From: Leifsonia aquatica
GTDB lineage: Bacteria; Actinomycetota; Actinomycetes; Actinomycetales; Microbacteriaceae
Direction: 5' to 3'
Length of the DNA: 64,000 nt
Assembly (NCBI RefSeq): GCF_014190775.1
Contig: NZ_JACHVP010000001.1
Location: 62,001 to 126,000 of the forward strand
The position numbers and the translations under genes are program-made. Shown here in pieces: positions 34,342-43,802 of this stretch. Within the stretch, counting starts at the first letter, position 1. Each line of letters begins with the position of its first letter. The notes under the pieces are model-generated. The model did not search any database. It worked only from the letters and a program-made list of their open reading frames with translations, and was not told the DNA's origin.

Positions 34342-35797
34342 GAAGGCCCTGCTCGACCGGGTCCCCGACGGACTGTTCATCGGAGGGGAGTGGACCTCCG
34401 GCTCGGCCGGCACCCTGTCGGTCTACGACCCCGCGACCGGCGACCTGATCAAGACGATCGCCGATGCGTCCCCGGAGGACGGTGCACGCGCTCTCGACGC
34501 CGCCGTCGCCGCGGCGGACGACTGGGCCGCCACTCCGCCCCGCGCACGCGGCGAGATCCTGCGCCGGGCGTTCGACCTGCTGCAGGAGCGCCGCGACGAG
34601 TTCGCCCTGCTGATGACGCTCGAGATGGGCAAGCCCCTGGCCGAGGCGAGCGGCGAGGTCACGTACGGCGGCGAGTTCCTCCGCTGGTTCTCGGAGGAGG
34701 CCGTGCGCATCGCCGGCCGCTACGGCACCAACCCCGAGGGGACGGGGCGGATGATCGTCTCGCAGCACCCCGTCGGACCCTGCTTCCTGATCACACCGTG
34801 GAACTTCCCGCTCGCCATGGCGACCCGCAAGATCGCGCCGGCCCTCGCGGCGGGTTGCACCGTGGTCGTCAAGCCGGCTGCGCTGACGCCCCTCACCACC
34901 CTGTACTTCGCCCGGTTGCTGGAGGATGCGGGCCTGCCGGCCGGCGTGCTGAACGTGATCACGACCTCCACCTCCGGCAAGGTCTCGGGGCCGATCATCG
35001 CCGACCCGCGCCTGCGCAAGCTGTCGTTCACCGGCTCGACCGAGGTCGGCCGGTCTCTGCTCAAGCAGGCGTCGGAGAACGTCCTCCGCACGTCGATGGA
35101 GCTGGGCGGCAACGCCCCGTTCGTCGTCTTCGAGGACGCCGACCTCGACAAGGCCGTCGACGGCGCGATGCTGGCCAAGTTCCGCAACATCGGCGAGGCG
35201 TGCACCGCCGCCAACCGGTTCATCGTGCACGAGGACGTCGCCGACGAGTTCGCCCGCCGCGTCACGGAGCGCGTGAACGGGATGCGCGTCGGCCGGGGCA
35301 CCGAGGAGGGCGTGACGATCGGCCCGCTGATCGACTCCGACGCCGTCGACAAGGCGGCGGCGCTCGTCGCGGACGCCGTCGCCCGGGGCGCCTCCGTCCT
35401 CACCGGCGGCTCGCGGGTGGAGGGGCAGGGCACGTTCTACCAGCCCACGGTCGTCACCGACGTGCAGGCGGGCAGTGACATCCTGCGCCAGGAGATCTTC
35501 GGCCCGGTGCTCTCGATCGTGCGGTTCTCGACCGAGGACGACGCCGTGCGCATGGCGAACGACACGGAGTTCGGGCTCGTCTCCTACGTGTTCACGAAGG
35601 ACCTCGCGCGCGGGCAGCGCATGATCGAGCGTTTGCAGACCGGGATGATGGGCCTGAACGTCGGCGTCCTCTCCAACGCGGCCGCGCCGTTCGGTGGCGT
35701 GAAGCAGTCGGGCCTTGGCCGCGAGGGCGGGCTCGAGGGCATCCACGAGTACCTGAGCACGAAGTACACGCTCACCCCGGACCCGTTCGGAGCCTGA
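34334..35797 (+). CDS. NAD(P)-dependent aldehyde dehydrogenase (succinate-semialdehyde dehydrogenase-like)
   Basis: A 487-aa ALDH-fold enzyme oxidising an aldehyde to the acid. The catalytic Cys is C290 in GEACTAANRF, and the general base is E256 in MELGGNAP. The cofactor segment TPWNFPLAMATRKIAPALAA and the FTGSTEVGRSLL motif fit the SSADH/GabD branch. The start overlaps the Lrp gene and the next gene begins 1 base after its stop region, so the four genes form one operon. The aldehyde is not defined. Confidence 0.92.
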   Translation: MDEKALLDRVPDGLFIGGEWTSGSAGTLSVYDPATGDLIKTIADASPEDGARALDAAVAAADDWAATPPRARGEILRRAFDLLQERRDEFALLMTLEMGKPLAEASGEVTYGGEFLRWFSEEAVRIAGRYGTNPEGTGRMIVSQHPVGPCFLITPWNFPLAMATRKIAPALAAGCTVVVKPAALTPLTTLYFARLLEDAGLPAGVLNVITTSTSGKVSGPIIADPRLRKLSFTGSTEVGRSLLKQASENVLRTSMELGGNAPFVVFEDADLDKAVDGAMLAKFRNIGEACTAANRFIVHEDVADEFARRVTERVNGMRVGRGTEEGVTIGPLIDSDAVDKAAALVADAVARGASVLTGGSRVEGQGTFYQPTVVTDVQAGSDILRQEIFGPVLSIVRFSTEDDAVRMANDTEFGLVSYVFTKDLARGQRMIERLQTGMMGLNVGVLSNAAAPFGGVKQSGLGREGGLEGIHEYLSTKYTLTPDPFGA

Positions 35798-35798
35798 C

Positions 35799-36989
35799 AT
35801 GCCGCGCAGCGAAGCCGTCATCGTCGACGTCGTCCGCACCCCGTCCGGCCGCGGCAAGCCGGACGGGGAGCTGTCGGACATCCATCCCGCCGACCTCCTC
35901 GCCGGTGTGCTGATGGAGCTCGTCGCCCGCACGGGGATCGACCCCGAGATCGTGGACGACGTCATCGGCGGCTGTGTCACGCAGTCGGGCGAGCAGGCCG
36001 CGAACATCACGCGCACGGCGGTGCTGAGCGCGGGATTCCCCGAGAGCGTGCCCGCGGTCACGATCGACCGGCAGTGCGGGTCGAGCCAGCAGGCCGCGGC
36101 CTTCGCCGCCCAGGGCGTGATCTCCGGCGCCTACGACGTGGTCATCGCGTGCGGCGTGGAGTCGATGAGCCGGGCGCCGCTCGGCTCGAACGTCGGCAAC
36201 GCCTCCCGGGGCGGCGCGCTGATGCACGCCCGCTATCCGGAGGGGCTCGTCGGGCAGGGCGTCTCGGCCGAGCTGATCGCCGAGCGCTGGGACATCTCCC
36301 GGGCCGAGCTGGACGCGTTCGCGGCGACCTCGCACCAGCGTGCGGCGGAGGCCGCGGCGAGCGGGGCGTTCCAGGGCGAGCTCGTCCCCGTCCCCACGCC
36401 CGACAGCGGCAGCGTCGTGGCCGACGAGACCATCCGGCCCGGCACGACCGCCGAGAAGCTCGCGGGCCTCTCGCCGGCGTTCCGCACGGAGGAGCTCGCC
36501 GCGCGCTTCCCCCAGCTCGACTGGCGGATCACGCCGGGCAACTCCTCCCCGCTCACCGACGGCGCCTCCGCCGCGCTGATCATGTCCCAGGAGGCCGCGG
36601 CCCGGCTCGGCCTGCGCCCGCGCGCCCGGTTCCACTCGTTCGCCATCGCCGGCAGCGACCCGCTCTTCATGCTGACGGGCATCCTGCCCGCCACCCGCAA
36701 ACTGCTCGACCGCAGCGGCGTGCGCTTCGACGAGATCGACGCCTACGAGGTCAACGAGGCGTTCGCCTCCGTGCCGCTGTTCTGGCAGCGCGAGTTCGAC
36801 GCCGACCCCGCCCGGCTCAACCCCCGCGGCGGCGCCATCGCCCTCGGGCACGCCCTCGGCTCCTCCGGAACGCGCCTGCTCGGGACCCTGCTCAACGAGC
36901 TGGAGGCGACGGGCGGCCGGTACGGCCTGCAGACCATGTGCGAGGGCGGAGGGACCGCCAACGCGACCCTGATCGAGGTGCTGCGCTGA
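35799..36989 (+). CDS. Acetyl-CoA acyltransferase (thiolase)
   Basis: A 396-aa thiolase that cleaves or forms 3-ketoacyl-CoA. Catalytic residues are C93 ([12 protein letters not shown]), H351 ([11 protein letters not shown]) and C381 ([10 protein letters not shown]). Full length with no truncation. It pairs with the downstream SDR of the 3-hydroxyacyl-CoA dehydrogenase type, making the last two steps of a beta-oxidation-like route that follows aldehyde oxidation. No acyl-CoA ligase or enoyl-CoA hydratase gene is adjacent. Confidence 0.93.
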   Translation: MPRSEAVIVDVVRTPSGRGKPDGELSDIHPADLLAGVLMELVARTGIDPEIVDDVIGGCVTQSGEQAANITRTAVLSAGFPESVPAVTIDRQCGSSQQAAAFAAQGVISGAYDVVIACGVESMSRAPLGSNVGNASRGGALMHARYPEGLVGQGVSAELIAERWDISRAELDAFAATSHQRAAEAAASGAFQGELVPVPTPDSGSVVADETIRPGTTAEKLAGLSPAFRTEELAARFPQLDWRITPGNSSPLTDGASAALIMSQEAAARLGLRPRARFHSFAIAGSDPLFMLTGILPATRKLLDRSGVRFDEIDAYEVNEAFASVPLFWQREFDADPARLNPRGGAIALGHALGSSGTRLLGTLLNELEATGGRYGLQTMCEGGGTANATLIEVLR

Positions 36990-37011
36990 GGCGCGCACCG
37001 GAAGGAGAACC

Positions 37012-37785
37012 ATGCTGATCGACGGATGCTCGGCCCTCGTCACCGGAGGCGCGAGCGGCCTCGGCAACGCCACGGCGCGCGCGCTCACCGATGCGGGAGC
37101 TCGCGTCGTGCTGCTCGACCTCCCCAGCTCGCAGGGCGAGAAGGCCGCGACCGCCCTCGGCCCGACCGCGCGGTTCGTCCCCGGCGACGTCACCGACGGG
37201 GACCAGGTGCAGGCGGCCGTCGACGCGGCCTCGGAGCTCGCCCCGCTCCGCATCGTCGTCAACTGCGCCGGCATCGCGACCGCCGCCCGCATGCTGGGCC
37301 GCGACGGCGTCCTCCCGCTGGAGGACTTCGAGCGCGTCGTGCGCGTGAACCTGATCGGCACCTTCAACGTCACGCGCCTCGCCGCCGCGGCCATGGTGAC
37401 CACCGAGCCGCTCGAGGGCGAGTTCGGCCCCGAGCGCGGCGTCATCGTCAACACGGCCTCCGTCGCCGCGTTCGACGGGCAGATCGGCCAGCCCGCCTAC
37501 GCGGCTTCCAAGGGCGGGGTCGCGGCCATGACCCTCCCGATCGCCCGGGAGCTCGCCCGCAGCCTCGTGCGCGTCGTCACCATCGCCCCGGGCATCTTCG
37601 AGACGCCGATGATGGCGGGCCTGCCCCAGGCCGCCCAGGACTCCCTCGCCGCCCAGGTCCCGCACCCCTCCCGTCTCGGCAAGCCCGCCGAGTACGCCGC
37701 GCTCGTGCGCCACATCGTCGAGAACGCCATGCTCAACGGCGAGACCATCCGCCTCGACGGCGCGATCCGCATGCAGCCGAAGTAA
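37012..37785 (+). CDS. SDR-family 3-hydroxyacyl-CoA dehydrogenase-like protein (HSD17B10 type)
   Basis: A 257-aa short-chain dehydrogenase. The NAD-binding motif is TGGASGLG near residues 11-18; the catalytic set is S150 (NTASVAA), Y163 and K167 (YAASK). The insert between beta-strands ([20 protein letters not shown] and [18 protein letters not shown]) and the end [20 protein letters not shown] match type 10 17-beta-HSD/3-hydroxyacyl-CoA dehydrogenases. GGAAGGAG lies just upstream of the ATG. Last gene of the operon; the 70-bp palindrome follows. Confidence 0.93.
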   Translation: MLIDGCSALVTGGASGLGNATARALTDAGARVVLLDLPSSQGEKAATALGPTARFVPGDVTDGDQVQAAVDAASELAPLRIVVNCAGIATAARMLGRDGVLPLEDFERVVRVNLIGTFNVTRLAAAAMVTTEPLEGEFGPERGVIVNTASVAAFDGQIGQPAYAASKGGVAAMTLPIARELARSLVRVVTIAPGIFETPMMAGLPQAAQDSLAAQVPHPSRLGKPAEYAALVRHIVENAMLNGETIRLDGAIRMQPK

Positions 37786-37815
37786 CCCGCGGCGGGCTTG
37801 CCGCCGCGCCGCCGC

Positions 37816-37885
37816 GCGACTGCGGCCCCGCGGTACGACTGCACCCGCTCGCCGGCGCGCAAACGTACCGGGGCACCGCAGTCGC
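37816..37885. repeat. 70-bp palindromic element, copy B, inverted relative to copy A
   Basis: Read on the minus strand it aligns base-for-base with 10738-10807 (about 58 of 70 identical by eye). Both ends begin GCGACTGCGG, and the loop segment ACGTTTGCG is kept. Some arm changes are paired (GGGA/TCCC in A, GGTA/TACC in B), which argues for a conserved hairpin. It lies between convergent stops of the SDR and the RamB-like gene. Confidence 0.88.
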
Positions 37886-37896
37886 GGCCGCCGGCG

Positions 37897-39351
37897 CTAC
37901 GCCCCGGAGTGCTGCTGCAGGAACCGGTACACGTCCGAGTCGTCGACTCCGGGGAACGAGCCCGACGGCAGGGGCGACAGGATGTGCGCGTGCAGCCGGG
38001 CGCTGGGCCACGCCTTGCCCGACCAGCGGCCGGACAGCTCGGACGGCGCCCGCTTGCAGCAGGACTCGTCGGGACAGCGGGATTCGGCCCGCACGGTCGT
38101 CTCGCGGCCGCGGAACCACTTGGCCTGGTCGAAGGGCGCACCGACGCTGATCGAGTAGCCGCCCTCGGCGGTCGAGCCGACCTGGGTCGCGCACCAGTAG
38201 GTCCCGACCGGGGTGTCGGTGTACTGGTAGAGCTCGGTGGTCCGGTTGGTGTGCGTGAACGCCCCGCGCGCGCCCCACTTGCGGCAGACGACCTGACCCT
38301 CGATGGAGCCGGTGACGTCGGTCGGCAACGGGAGGCCGTCGTTCTCGTAGCCCTTGTAGAGGGCGCCATCGTCGCCGACGCGCAGGAAGTGCAGGGTCAT
38401 GTCGAGGTGGGCCGTGGCGAGGTTCGTCAGGCGCAGGGCCGCGGCCTCGTGGGTGACGCCGAACGCGTCGCGGAAGTCCTCGACGGCCAGATCCTTCTCC
38501 TTCTTGGCCTCCGCGAGGAACGCGACAGCGGCATCCCGCGGCATGAGGCAGCAGGCGGCGAAGTAGTTGATCTCGAGCCGCTGCCGCAGGAAGTCCGCGT
38601 AGCTGTCGGGCCGCTCGTGGCCGAGGAGGCGGTGCGCCATCGCCTGCAGCGCCATCGACCGCAGCCCGTGACCGCCCGGGATGGAGGCCGGCGGCAGGTA
38701 GATGCGGCCGTTCTCCAGATCGGTGATGGAGCGGGTGGAGCGGGGGAGGTCACTGGCATAGATCAGCTCGAAGCCCAGCTGCTCCGCCATCACGCTCACC
38801 TCGCGGTGCGTGAGGGCGCCGCGGGTGTGCCCGGAGGCGCGCACGCGCTCCTCGGCGAGCTCCTCGATGGCGGGGATGTAGTTGTTTTGGGCGCGCATCC
38901 GTTCCCGGAGCTCGGTGTTGGCCCGGCGCGCCTCCTCCGGGGTGGCGATCGCCTCGGACGCGCGGCGCGAGAGCTCGCGGTGCAGGCCGACCAGGGCCTC
39001 CAGCGTCTCGGTCGGCGTGCCCTTCGTCGGCTTCACCGCGGGCAGCCCGAGCGAGCCGTAGAGGGTGCCGCGCTGCGCGCGTGCGAGCTCGATCTCGAGG
39101 GCGGCGCGCTCGTCCGGCGGCTCGGCCGACAGCAGATCGGCGAGCTGGACGCCCAGGGCGCTCGCGAGCGTGACCAGAAGGGTGACGCGCGGCTCGCGCT
39201 TGCCGTTCTCGATGAGGGAGAGCTGGCTCGGCGCGACGCCGACCTCCGCCCCCAGCTCGTCGAGTGTGAGCCCGCGGATGGTGCGGAAGTGGCGGATGCG
39301 GTGGCCGAGTGTGGCGATGTCGGCGCCCGATTCGGCGGTGAACGGCTCCAT
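37897..39351 (-). CDS. RamB-like ScfR-type transcription regulator
   Basis: A 484-aa regulator of the short-chain fatty acyl regulator type. The XRE-type HTH ([20 protein letters not shown], then [13 protein letters not shown]) is at residues 15-55. A central ImmA/IrrE-like region has [10 protein letters not shown] in place of an active HExxH, so it is probably not a protease. The C-terminal ScfR domain is Cys-rich ([19 protein letters not shown]). RamB of Corynebacterium controls acetate and glyoxylate metabolism. The ATG at 39351 gives the HTH at the extreme N-terminus. It diverges from pckG around a perfect 20-bp palindrome. Confidence 0.88.
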   Translation of the reverse strand: MEPFTAESGADIATLGHRIRHFRTIRGLTLDELGAEVGVAPSQLSLIENGKREPRVTLLVTLASALGVQLADLLSAEPPDERAALEIELARAQRGTLYGSLGLPAVKPTKGTPTETLEALVGLHRELSRRASEAIATPEEARRANTELRERMRAQNNYIPAIEELAEERVRASGHTRGALTHREVSVMAEQLGFELIYASDLPRSTRSITDLENGRIYLPPASIPGGHGLRSMALQAMAHRLLGHERPDSYADFLRQRLEINYFAACCLMPRDAAVAFLAEAKKEKDLAVEDFRDAFGVTHEAAALRLTNLATAHLDMTLHFLRVGDDGALYKGYENDGLPLPTDVTGSIEGQVVCRKWGARGAFTHTNRTTELYQYTDTPVGTYWCATQVGSTAEGGYSISVGAPFDQAKWFRGRETTVRAESRCPDESCCKRAPSELSGRWSGKAWPSARLHAHILSPLPSGSFPGVDDSDVYRFLQQHSGA

Positions 39352-39365
39352 GCGTTCACGATAGC

Positions 39366-39385
39366 GAAAGAATCGCGATTCTTTC
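39366..39385. promoter_or_regulatory. Perfect 20-bp palindrome between the RamB-like gene and pckG
   Basis: GAAAGAATCG is followed directly by its reverse complement. It starts 15 bases upstream of the RamB-like ATG. The half-site TTCTTTCC recurs at 39441-39448, just before pckG. A likely site for the RamB-like regulator. Confidence 0.75.
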
Positions 39386-39467
39386 CACCCTTCAGGCTCG
39401 TCCGAACCGCAGAAGGTCGCTGAAGCTGGATCTACAGCACTTCTTTCCAACCGAGAGGACGACGGGA

Positions 39468-41345
39468 ATGACCATCGCCGAGCTTCCGCTGACCGAGACC
39501 GGCCGCACCGACGCGGACCGCGACGACATCCGCGAGGACGCCGCGTATGCCTCCGCCGGACTCGCCGCCCTGCACGCCTGGGTGGCCGACATCGCAGCGC
39601 TCACGCAGCCCGACGACATCGTGTGGTGCGACGGCTCGCTGGGCGAGGCCGACCGCCTCACCAAGCAGCTCGTCGCCGAGGGCAAGCTCATCCGGCTGAA
39701 CCCGGAGTGGCGCCCGAACAGCTTCCTCGCGCGCACCGACCCCGGTGACGTCGCCCGCGTCGAGGACCGCACGTTCATCTGCTCCGTCGACGAGGCCGAC
39801 GCGGGCCCGACGAACAACTGGCGCGAGCCCGAGGGGATGCGCGCGGAGCTGCGCGAGGTCTTCGCCGGCAGTATGCGCGGCCGCACGATGTACGTCGTCC
39901 CGTTCTCGATGGGTCCGGTCGGCGGCCCGATCTCGCAGGTCGGCATCCAGCTCACCGACTCGGCCTACGTCGCGGTCAGCATGGGGATGATGACCCGCGT
40001 CACGAACACCGTCCTCGACCTGATCGCGGCCGGGCAGCCCTGGGTGCCGACCGTGCACAGTGTCGGCGCCCCGCTCATCGACGAGGCCGGTCACCGGCAC
40101 GACGACGTCGCCTGGCCGTGCAACGAGACCAAGTACATCGTGCAGTTCCCCGAGACGCGCGAGGTCTGGTCGTACGGTTCCGGCTACGGCGGCAACGCCA
40201 TCCTGGCCAAGAAGTGCTTCGCGCTGCGGATCGCCTCGGTCATGGCGCGCGACGAGGGCTGGCTCGCCGAGCACATGCTCATCGTCAAGGTCACCTCTCC
40301 CGAGGGGCGCGCGTTCCACTTCGCCGCGGCCTTCCCGTCCGCGTGCGGCAAGACGAACCTCGCCATGCTCAAGCCGAGCATCCCGGGCTGGACGGTCGAG
40401 ACCGTCGGCGACGACATCGCCTGGCTGCGCCAGGGTCCCGACGGCCGCCTCCGCGCCATCAACCCCGAGGCGGGCTTCTTCGGCGTCGCGCCCGGCACCG
40501 GCGAGCTCACCAACGCGACCGCGGTCGAGACGCTGTGGGGCAACACGATCTTCACGAACGTGGCGCTCCGCGACGACGGCGACGTGTGGTGGGAGGGCCT
40601 GACCGAGGAGCCGCCCGCGCACCTGATCGACTGGGAGGGCAACGAGTGGACGCCCGAGTCCGGACGCCCCGCGGCGCACCCGAACTCGCGCTTCACGGTC
40701 TCCGCCGCCCAGTGCCCGGCGATCGCGGACGACTGGGACGCCTTCGACGGCGTGCCGATCGACGCCATCCTCTTCGGCGGCCGCCGCGCGACCAACGTGC
40801 CGCTCGTGGCGCAGGCCCGCGACTGGACGCACGGCGTCTTCACCGGAGCGACGATCTCGTCCGAGCAGACCGCCGCCGCGGAGGGCACGGTCGGCGAGCT
40901 GCGCCGCGACCCGTTCGCGATGCTCCCCTTCTGCGGCTACAACATGGCCGACTACTGGGGTCACTGGCTCGAGATCGGCGAGAAGCTCGGCGCCGACGCG
41001 CCGGCCGTGTTCCAGGTCAACTGGTTCCGCAAGGGCGACGACGGCGGCTTCCTCTGGCCCGGGTTCAGTGAGAATGCCCGCGTGATCGAGTGGATCGCCC
41101 GCCGTGTCGAGGGCAGCGCTGGGGCCGTGGAGGCGCCCATCGGCCGCCTCCCGCTCATCGACGAGCTCGACCTCGAGGGGCTCGACCTCCCGGCGAAGGA
41201 TGTCGCCGCGCTGTTCGAGGTCGACCGCGACAGCTGGCTGGCCGAGTGCGACCTCACCGAGGAGTTCTTCGACCGCTTCGGCAGCCGCGTCCCGGCCGCG
41301 CTGCACGCCGAGCTCGCCTCCCTGCGCTACCACCTGCGCGCCTAG
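39468..41345 (+). CDS. pckG: Phosphoenolpyruvate carboxykinase (GTP)
   Basis: A 625-aa GTP-dependent PEPCK making PEP from oxaloacetate, the entry step of gluconeogenesis. Family marks are [12 protein letters not shown] with the reactive C293, the earlier [15 protein letters not shown] segment, [12 protein letters not shown], the C-terminal [14 protein letters not shown] and the late [16 protein letters not shown]. Length is normal. The ATG follows GAGAGGAC. It is divergent from the RamB-like regulator, which fits acetate or fatty-acid growth where gluconeogenesis is needed. Confidence 0.97.
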   Translation: MTIAELPLTETGRTDADRDDIREDAAYASAGLAALHAWVADIAALTQPDDIVWCDGSLGEADRLTKQLVAEGKLIRLNPEWRPNSFLARTDPGDVARVEDRTFICSVDEADAGPTNNWREPEGMRAELREVFAGSMRGRTMYVVPFSMGPVGGPISQVGIQLTDSAYVAVSMGMMTRVTNTVLDLIAAGQPWVPTVHSVGAPLIDEAGHRHDDVAWPCNETKYIVQFPETREVWSYGSGYGGNAILAKKCFALRIASVMARDEGWLAEHMLIVKVTSPEGRAFHFAAAFPSACGKTNLAMLKPSIPGWTVETVGDDIAWLRQGPDGRLRAINPEAGFFGVAPGTGELTNATAVETLWGNTIFTNVALRDDGDVWWEGLTEEPPAHLIDWEGNEWTPESGRPAAHPNSRFTVSAAQCPAIADDWDAFDGVPIDAILFGGRRATNVPLVAQARDWTHGVFTGATISSEQTAAAEGTVGELRRDPFAMLPFCGYNMADYWGHWLEIGEKLGADAPAVFQVNWFRKGDDGGFLWPGFSENARVIEWIARRVEGSAGAVEAPIGRLPLIDELDLEGLDLPAKDVAALFEVDRDSWLAECDLTEEFFDRFGSRVPAALHAELASLRYHLRA

Positions 41346-41370
41346 CCCCGCGGCGCCCCCGCCACCGAAC

Positions 41371-41435
41371 CCGCCGAGTACGCGAATTCTCTGCGTACTC
41401 GGCGGTTCTCGTGCGACTTCCTGCGTACTCGGCGG
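41371..41435. repeat. Palindromic 13-bp repeats between pckG and the ABC exporter gene
   Basis: CCGCCGAGTACGC (41371-41383) pairs with GCGTACTCGGCGG (41393-41405) around a 9-base loop, and the second arm is repeated at 41423-41435. It lies between convergent stops, so it is a likely bidirectional terminator. Confidence 0.8.
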
Positions 41436-41459
41436 CTGCGGCCGGGAGACGCGGTCAGG

Positions 41460-43436
41460 TCAGACGAGGAGCTGGTGCTTGGCGAGGTCGCGGTAGAGCG
41501 GCGTGCTCGCGACCAGCTCGGAGTGCGTGCCGACGCCGACGACCCGGCCGTGGTCGAGCACCACGATCTGGTCGGAGTCGACGACGGTGGAGAGCCGGTG
41601 CGCGATCACGAGCAGCGTACGGTCCTCCGCGACGGCGTCGATGGCCTCCCGCATCAGCTGCTCGTTGCGGCCGTCGAGGCTGGAGGTCGACTCGTCGAGC
41701 AGCAGCACGGGCGGGGCCGCGAGCAGGGCCCGGGCGATCGCGAGGCGCTGGCGCTCGCCACCCGAGAGCATGATGCCGTCCTCGCCGACCGGGGCCGCCA
41801 GTCCGAGCTCGCTGCGCTCGAGCACCTCGGTGAGGTTGACCGCGTGCAGCACGTCGATGCAGGCCTGGTCCGTCGCGTACGGCGCCGACAGGGTGAGGTT
41901 GTCACGCAGGGAGCCGGCGAGCACCGGGGCGTCCTGCTCCACGTAGCCGATCTGCTCGCGCAGCGGCGTGCGCTCCAAGCTCCGCACGTCGAGACCGCCG
42001 AAGCGCACCTCGCCCGCGTCGACGTCGTAGAAGCGCTCGATCAGCGCCAGGATGGTCGACTTGCCGGCACCGGACGGGCCGACGAGCGCGGTGCGCTTGC
42101 CGCGCGGCACGGTGAAGCTGACGCCGTGCAGCACTCCGCCGTGCGGGGCGGCCGACTCGCCATCGGCCCCGGCGCCCGCGGCGACCTCGGCCTCGGCGAC
42201 GACGTCCACGCCGCCGAACGCCTCCACGGCGACACGCTCGACCGACTTCGGAGCAGAGGTGGACGACGACACGGCGTCACCCGTCGCCGGTTCGTCGTGC
42301 TCGGGATACGCGAAGTGCACCTCGGCGAACTCGATGGCCGGGGCCTCTGGAGCAAGTCCTTCGTTCGCGGCGCCGACGGTCCAGGCCAGCGGCGCGATCT
42401 CGCGGTCGCGCTGGTCCTCGGTCGGCAGGTCGAGGATCTCCTGGATGCGTCCCAGCGCGCCGAGGGCGGAGTTGACGGCGGCGATGGCGCCGAACGCCTG
42501 GCCGAGCGGCAGGATCATCATGAAGAGGAAGAGGATGAACGCCACCAGGTTCGCGACCGTGATCGCACCGCTGGCGACGCGGAACCCGCCGACGCCGAGC
42601 ACGACCAGGAACGACACCTGCATGGCGATACCCGCGACGGGCACCACGAGCGCCGAGATCTTCGCGACCTGGATGCCCATTTTGTAGGCGCCGGTGGCGT
42701 TCTCGTCGACGGCGGCGATCTCCCGGTCCGTCGCGTTGGCCGCGCGGATGGTCCGCACCGAGCTGATCGCCCGCTCCACCGCGGCTGCCAGGTCACCGAC
42801 CTTGTTCTGCGCCTTCTGGCTGGCGACGCGGATGCGGCCGGAGAGCAGGGTGACGACCACGATCGACACCGCGACCACGAGCACCGTGAGCCCGAGGAGC
42901 ACCGGGTCGATGATCAGCATCGCGATGAGCGCGCCGACGAAGGTGAGCGCCCCGCCGATCGCCTCCACCAGTCCCTGCGTCAGGACGGCGCGCAGCAACG
43001 TGGTGTCGGAGCCGACGCGGGAGACGAGGTCGCCGGTGCGGCGGGTGTCGAACTCGCTGATCGGCAGGCGCAGCATCCGACCGACGAGCTTGCGCCGGGA
43101 GGAGAGCACGACGCCTTCGCCGGTGCGCTGGAGGAGGTAGTGCTGGTAGCCGGAGATCAGGCCCGAGACCACCACGAGCGCGACCAGGCCCCACACGATG
43201 CCGCCGAGGGCCTCGCCCTTGCCGACGATGTCGATCACCTGGCTGACGAGCAGCGGCTGGGCCAGGCTGGCCGCTGCGCCGAGCACGCTCAGCACGACGA
43301 CGAAGGCGAGCACCTTCTTGTGCTCGAGCAGGTAGGGGAGGAGCTGGCTGAAACGGGCGCGGGGGCCGGCGTCGTCGGGGCGCCGGGAGAAGGGGGAGCG
43401 GCGTCGGGGGGACGCGGTGGGCTGCTCGGTGGTCAT
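41460..43436 (-). CDS. ABC exporter, fused transmembrane and ATPase domains
   Basis: A 658-aa half-transporter of the multidrug/lipid exporter type. Six transmembrane helices (about 30-320) precede the ATPase domain with A-loop tyrosine in VHFAYPEHDE, Walker A GPSGAGKST, signature LSGGERQRLAIARALL, Walker B PVLLLDESTSSLD and H-loop IAHRLST. Between the A-loop and Walker A there is an unusual insert of about 50 residues, low-complexity and rich in Ala, Glu and Val (42130-42300). The small HTH gene at 43493-43708 lies 56 bases upstream on the same strand and probably controls it. Confidence 0.92.
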   Translation of the reverse strand: MTTEQPTASPRRRSPFSRRPDDAGPRARFSQLLPYLLEHKKVLAFVVVLSVLGAAASLAQPLLVSQVIDIVGKGEALGGIVWGLVALVVVSGLISGYQHYLLQRTGEGVVLSSRRKLVGRMLRLPISEFDTRRTGDLVSRVGSDTTLLRAVLTQGLVEAIGGALTFVGALIAMLIIDPVLLGLTVLVVAVSIVVVTLLSGRIRVASQKAQNKVGDLAAAVERAISSVRTIRAANATDREIAAVDENATGAYKMGIQVAKISALVVPVAGIAMQVSFLVVLGVGGFRVASGAITVANLVAFILFLFMMILPLGQAFGAIAAVNSALGALGRIQEILDLPTEDQRDREIAPLAWTVGAANEGLAPEAPAIEFAEVHFAYPEHDEPATGDAVSSSTSAPKSVERVAVEAFGGVDVVAEAEVAAGAGADGESAAPHGGVLHGVSFTVPRGKRTALVGPSGAGKSTILALIERFYDVDAGEVRFGGLDVRSLERTPLREQIGYVEQDAPVLAGSLRDNLTLSAPYATDQACIDVLHAVNLTEVLERSELGLAAPVGEDGIMLSGGERQRLAIARALLAAPPVLLLDESTSSLDGRNEQLMREAIDAVAEDRTLLVIAHRLSTVVDSDQIVVLDHGRVVGVGTHSELVASTPLYRDLAKHQLLV

Positions 43437-43492
43437 GGTCTTCCGTTCGGGGTGCTTCGGTTGCGACGAGGGGAGGGCAGGCGGGTGGCGGT

Positions 43493-43708
43493 CTACATCC
43501 GACCGTACTTCTTGTGGACTGCCTGTTTGCTGACACCGAGGGCCAGGGCGATGAGCTGCCAGGTGGCGTTGGCGTTGCGCGCGCGGCGCACGGCGACCGC
43601 CTCGATCTGGTCGAGTTCGCGGTGCATCCGGGAGATGGCGCGCAGGGCGACGATCGGGTCGTCGGACCCGGCGTCGCCGGCGAGGGTGCGGAGGGTGCTG
43701 CTGTCCAT
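43493..43708 (-). CDS. Small HTH protein (71 aa), probable autoregulator of the ABC exporter
   Basis: A 71-aa protein, an alpha-helical N-terminus (MDSSTLRTLAGDAGSDDPIV, then ISRMHRELDQIEAVAVRRAR) followed by a helix-turn-helix ATWQLIALALGVSKQAVHKK. Small proteins of this kind are often annotated AsnC-like, but no RAM domain is present. The ATG at 43708 is preferred over 43720 because a consensus promoter (43716-43744) ends 7 bases before it, making a leaderless mRNA. Its promoter is covered by two GTCAAC/TTGAC repeats, which suggests self-repression. Confidence 0.8.
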   Translation of the reverse strand: MDSSTLRTLAGDAGSDDPIVALRAISRMHRELDQIEAVAVRRARNANATWQLIALALGVSKQAVHKKYGRM

Positions 43709-43711
43709 GCG

Positions 43712-43756
43712 GTCAACCATAGTTGACGCCCACGCCGCCGTCAACCTGCATTGACA
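43712..43756 (-). promoter_or_regulatory. Promoter overlapped by two operator-like palindromes
   Basis: On the minus strand -35 TTGACG (43744-43739), a 17-bp spacer and -10 TATGGT (43721-43716) precede the ATG at 43708. Two 16-bp sites of the form GTCAAC-N5-TTGAC lie at 43712-43727 over the -10 and at 43740-43755 over the -35, 28 bp apart. This is the expected layout for tight autorepression. Confidence 0.75.
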
Positions 43757-43788
43757 CATCGGGGCGCCGGGATGTCGGCACCCGGGGC

Positions 43789-43794
43789 TACAGT
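43789..43794 (+). promoter_or_regulatory. -10 box TACAGT upstream of the DrrA-type gene
   Basis: TACAGT ends 8 bases before the ATG at 43803 and no Shine-Dalgarno is present, so the exporter mRNA is probably leaderless. The -35 region is weak; a TTGACA at 43751 is too far away to pair with it. Confidence 0.45.
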
Positions 43795-43802
43795 GCTGAA
43801 CT

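Noticed and set aside
43751-43756. TTGACA as -35 for the DrrA-type gene
   Set aside because: It is 32 bp from the only credible -10 (TACAGT at 43789) and is better explained as part of the second operator repeat.
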